Made by a program: the position numbers and the translations under genes
Origin: Christensenella minuta
GTDB lineage: Bacteria > Bacillota > Clostridia > Christensenellales > Christensenellaceae
Assembly (NCBI RefSeq): GCF_003628755.1
Contig: NZ_CP029256.1
Span: forward strand, 143,585-207,584
DNA length: 64,000 nucleotides
Reading direction: 5' to 3'
Part shown: positions 61,760-64,000 of the stretch, piece by piece
Numbering within the stretch: position 1 is the stretch's first letter
Layout: each line of letters opens with the position of its first letter
The notes under the pieces: generated by a model
The model's input: only the letters and a program-made list of their open reading frames with translations
Database searches by the model: none
What the model was told of the DNA's origin: nothing

Positions 61760-62833
61760 ATGCTTAATTTTGCGGTAGGGCCAGTCATGATGGAAGAGGA
61801 AGTCTTGAAGATTGGCGCAGAACAAATTCCATATTTTCGTACAGAAGAGTTTTCTGAATTGATGTTGGAAAATGAAAAATTGCTTAAATACTGTACGAAA
61901 GCTGAAAATGACGCGCGGGTGGTCTTTTTAACTTCCTCGGGAACCGGGGCGATGGAAGCAACCGTTATGAATCTTTTGGGCCAGCAGGATAACGTTCTTG
62001 TGATTAATGGCGGAAGTTTTGGAGCGCGTTTTAAACAGCTTTGCCAGCTTCAACGCATTCCGGTGAATGAGGTCAAATTGGATGTGGGCCAAAACATAAG
62101 CGACGAGATGCTGGAAAAATTTGACGATGCCAAAATAACGGCTGTTTTAGTAAACAAGCACGAAACGTCGACAGGGGTTTTGTATAATATGGAGGCAATC
62201 AAACGATTCTGCCGGAGAAACAACTGCCTTTTAATCGTTGACGCGATCAGCTCTTTTTTGGCAGATCCTTTGAATATGAAAGAGGAGGGAATAGATGCTT
62301 TAATTATCGGCTCGCAAAAAGCATTAGCGTTGCCACCAGGAATGGCGTTCGTACTATTAGGAGAAAAAGCTCAGCAAATTGTTCGTCAAAATGAGGTATC
62401 ATCTTTGTATTTTGCGTTTAAGAGCTATTTGGAAAATGGTGAAAGAGGGCAAACACCCTTTACACCCGCAGTAAGTATACTCCTGCAATTGAATGCAAAA
62501 CTTCATATGCTTTTGGAGCAAGGCGTTGAAAGAGCAATTGATTCCACAAAGGAAATAGCGGAAGATTTTCGTAGGGGAATCCAAACTATTCCGTCCTTTG
62601 AGCTATTGCATTTCAATTTATCAAATGCGCTGACTCCCCTTAAGTGCAATCATTTAAGCGCTAAATATGTCTTTGAAGCGCTCAAGAACGATTATGGCAT
62701 TTTTATTTGCCCGAACGGAGGGGAATTACAGGATATGGTTTTTAGGGTTGGTCATATTGGGGCAATTACAAGGCAGGATAATGCAAGACTGCTGACAGCA
62801 TTAAAAAGAGTAGAGGAAGGAAGCAGGTCATGA
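61760..62833 (+). CDS. Class V aminotransferase, PhnW/alanine-glyoxylate type
   Basis: 357 residues. LNFAVGPVMMEEEVLKIGAEQIPYFRTEEFSELM is the class V opening. FLTSSGTGAMEATVMNLLG holds the cofactor phosphate, LIVDAISSFLADPL the ring Asp, and K187 in GSQKALALPPGM binds PLP. The closest functional families are 2-aminoethylphosphonate:pyruvate and serine/alanine:glyoxylate aminotransferases. AAGGAGAAG ribosome site. It overlaps the nucleotidyltransferase by 4 nt, so the two probably act in sequence: amine made here, then activated as a CMP ester. Substrate unproven. Confidence 0.82.
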   Translation: MLNFAVGPVMMEEEVLKIGAEQIPYFRTEEFSELMLENEKLLKYCTKAENDARVVFLTSSGTGAMEATVMNLLGQQDNVLVINGGSFGARFKQLCQLQRIPVNEVKLDVGQNISDEMLEKFDDAKITAVLVNKHETSTGVLYNMEAIKRFCRRNNCLLIVDAISSFLADPLNMKEEGIDALIIGSQKALALPPGMAFVLLGEKAQQIVRQNEVSSLYFAFKSYLENGERGQTPFTPAVSILLQLNAKLHMLLEQGVERAIDSTKEIAEDFRRGIQTIPSFELLHFNLSNALTPLKCNHLSAKYVFEALKNDYGIFICPNGGELQDMVFRVGHIGAITRQDNARLLTALKRVEEGSRS

Positions 62834-63555
62834 GGGCATTGATTTTAGCGGCTGGAAAAGGGACGCGAATTGCGCGCGCTCTGAGTGGGCAGCCAAAGTC
62901 TATGGTTCATATCGGAGACAGACCATTGATTACCCACACGGTAGAACTTCTAAAAAAAGCAGGGATCGGTCATATCGGGGTAGCAGTGGGCTATCAGCAT
63001 ACAATGATTATGGAAGAAATCCAAAAGTATGAAGTTGAGTTTTTCTATAATCCATTTTTTGATGTGACGAACAGCATTGCTTCTGCGTGGTTCGCAAAAG
63101 ATTTTATAAGTACAGAAGATGATCTGATGATAATGAACGGCGATCTTTTCATGGAAGAATGCATGCTCAAGAGTATTCTGGGGGAAAAAGCCTCTCCGGT
63201 TCTTTTTGCGGACAGCAGCAGAAAAGATGAAGCGGACTATAAATTATGCTATGAAAACGATCTGCTGTTGAAATATGGAAAAGATCTTACGGGAAATGAT
63301 ATAACAGGAGAGTATATAGGAATTGCAAAAATCGGCAGAGAATTCATTCCAACATTCAAAGAGCATTTGGAGTTTATGATAAGCCAGCAAAAGCATGAGG
63401 CTTGGTGGGAAGATGTTTTATACGACTTGAGTGGAGAAACCGATATTTATGTAAAAGAACTAACAGAAGGATTTTGGGCAGAGGTCGATTACATTGAAGA
63501 CTATGAAAGAATTAAGGACTATCAGAAACAATTGTCCCATAAATCAGCGGAGTGA
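62830..63555 (+). CDS. LicC/PntC-like nucleotidyltransferase
   Basis: 241 residues. Nucleotidyltransferase loop ILAAGKGTRIARALSGQPKSMVHIGDRPLI, FYNPFFDVTNSIASAWFAKDFI with the NPxxxxTNxxxS motif of LicC-type enzymes, metal DLMIMNGDLFME and VDYIEDYER at the end. LicC makes CDP-choline from phosphocholine, and PntC makes CMP-2-aminoethylphosphonate. In some bacteria PntC is fused to an aminoethylphosphonate aminotransferase, the same pair that is adjacent here. This points to CMP-activation of a small phosphate or phosphonate. Confidence 0.82.
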   Translation: MRALILAAGKGTRIARALSGQPKSMVHIGDRPLITHTVELLKKAGIGHIGVAVGYQHTMIMEEIQKYEVEFFYNPFFDVTNSIASAWFAKDFISTEDDLMIMNGDLFMEECMLKSILGEKASPVLFADSSRKDEADYKLCYENDLLLKYGKDLTGNDITGEYIGIAKIGREFIPTFKEHLEFMISQQKHEAWWEDVLYDLSGETDIYVKELTEGFWAEVDYIEDYERIKDYQKQLSHKSAE

Positions 63556-63558
63556 AAA

Positions 63559-64000
63559 GTGAAAAATATTTTTGAAAAATCCGAATATGAGTGTATAGGA
63601 TGTGCTATATGTGCAAAGGAGTGTCCTGTCAACTGTCTTGATGTAAAGCTGGATGAATACGGATATTTAAGGGCTGAGTTGATCGGGGAGTGCATTGATT
63701 GCGGTGCCTGCCAAAAGGTATGCCCGCGATTTCGTGTTGAAACGCCTGAATTTAATATCTCAGGCGCTTCTTGTTATTATGGTTATAGTAAAGATGCAGA
63801 AGTACTGAAAAATTCTACTTCAGGCGGAATCGCATATGAGATATCGAAGTTTTTTTTGCAGCAGGGTTACAAAATAGTCGGCGTTACCTATGATTGTGAA
63901 AAAGATGTTGCGAAGCACATAGTGATAGACAATGAAGAGCAAATTAGGCAGATTACAGGATCCAAGTATATCCAAAGCTATACTCTTGAGGCGTTAAACC
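63559..64000 (+). CDS. Coenzyme F420 hydrogenase/dehydrogenase beta-subunit-like protein, cut by the window edge
   Basis: GTG at 63559, 3 nt after the previous stop; at least 147 residues are present and the 3' end lies beyond the window. Two [4Fe-4S] clusters: CIGCAICAKECPVNC and CIDCGACQKVCPR, then the start of the FrhB-N domain (YYGYSKDAEVLKNSTSGGIAYEISKFFLQQG). Proteins of this type recur in glycan loci beside pyruvyl transferases and probably use reduced flavin or ferredoxin; F420 itself is not expected in Clostridia. It could supply electrons to the RfbH step, by inference. Confidence 0.82.
   Translation, partial: MKNIFEKSEYECIGCAICAKECPVNCLDVKLDEYGYLRAELIGECIDCGACQKVCPRFRVETPEFNISGASCYYGYSKDAEVLKNSTSGGIAYEISKFFLQQGYKIVGVTYDCEKDVAKHIVIDNEEQIRQITGSKYIQSYTLEALN

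Overview
The window looks like the chromosome of an anaerobic, moderately GC-rich member of the Clostridia (Bacillota). A Christensenellaceae-like organism would fit, but that name is a guess. The reasons are Gram-positive gene order (nth-obgE-yhbY-nadD-yqeK-rsfS), an L10-leader rplJ-rplL operon, strong GGAGG ribosome sites with frequent TTG/GTG starts, sigma-A type promoters, a PKTGD cell-wall sorting signal, a regulator of the iron-only-hydrogenase type, and a sodium-pump decarboxylase beta subunit. I recognised no tRNA, rRNA or CRISPR array.

Layout. 0.1-8.3 kb holds housekeeping genes: a CtpA-like protease, a divergent LysR / acetyltransferase / flavodoxin-cyclophilin lipoprotein set, and the Obg-NadD-RsfS block. 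8.5-17.7 kb holds a CoA-transferase, a 48-residue membrane protein, a D,D-carboxypeptidase, a stand-alone leuB, thiT under a TPP riboswitch, an HD nucleotidase and rplJL. 17.8-20.7 kb has small alanine-rich/zinc-ribbon genes and a lone OadB. 20.9-28.6 kb is surface and envelope: an 883-residue beta-helix adhesin, a two-component system with a third membrane-anchored gene, an amidase and a VanY-type carboxypeptidase. 28.9-33.5 kb is a polyamine-uptake unit (XRE-cupin regulator plus potABCD). 33.7-39.3 kb has an ABM-like protein, a kinase-like protein, MATE, GtrA, an M29 aminopeptidase and galE.

39.34-47.51 kb is an integrated mobilizable element of about 8.2 kb in the Tn4451/TnpX style. It carries a large serine recombinase with a TnpW-like partner, a relaxase with an overlapping second mob gene, MobC, an oriT-like hairpin cluster, an XRE regulator, decayed XRE and KilA-N genes, and an AT-rich cargo: a 7TM / degenerate GGDEF / LuxR receptor, a lipoprotein and a membrane protein. 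It appears to have inserted into the shared convergent terminator of galE and fba, because the two 18-nt stem arms of that terminator now lie on either side of it.

47.5-50.5 kb returns to core metabolism (fba, an SMR-like pair, gap). From 51.1 kb to the window end is an AT-rich surface-glycan locus entered past a decayed tyrosine integrase. rfbFGH make a CDP-6-deoxy-4-keto sugar. A ThDP enzyme, an HpcH-type aldolase, a HAD phosphatase and an SDR could extend it, perhaps to a branched (yersiniose-like) sugar. A GT2 transferase and a flippase handle lipid-linked sugars. LicD, a PhnW-type aminotransferase and a LicC/PntC-like nucleotidyltransferase suggest decoration with a small phospho- or phosphono-group. 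The locus runs off the edge in an FrhB-like iron-sulfur protein.
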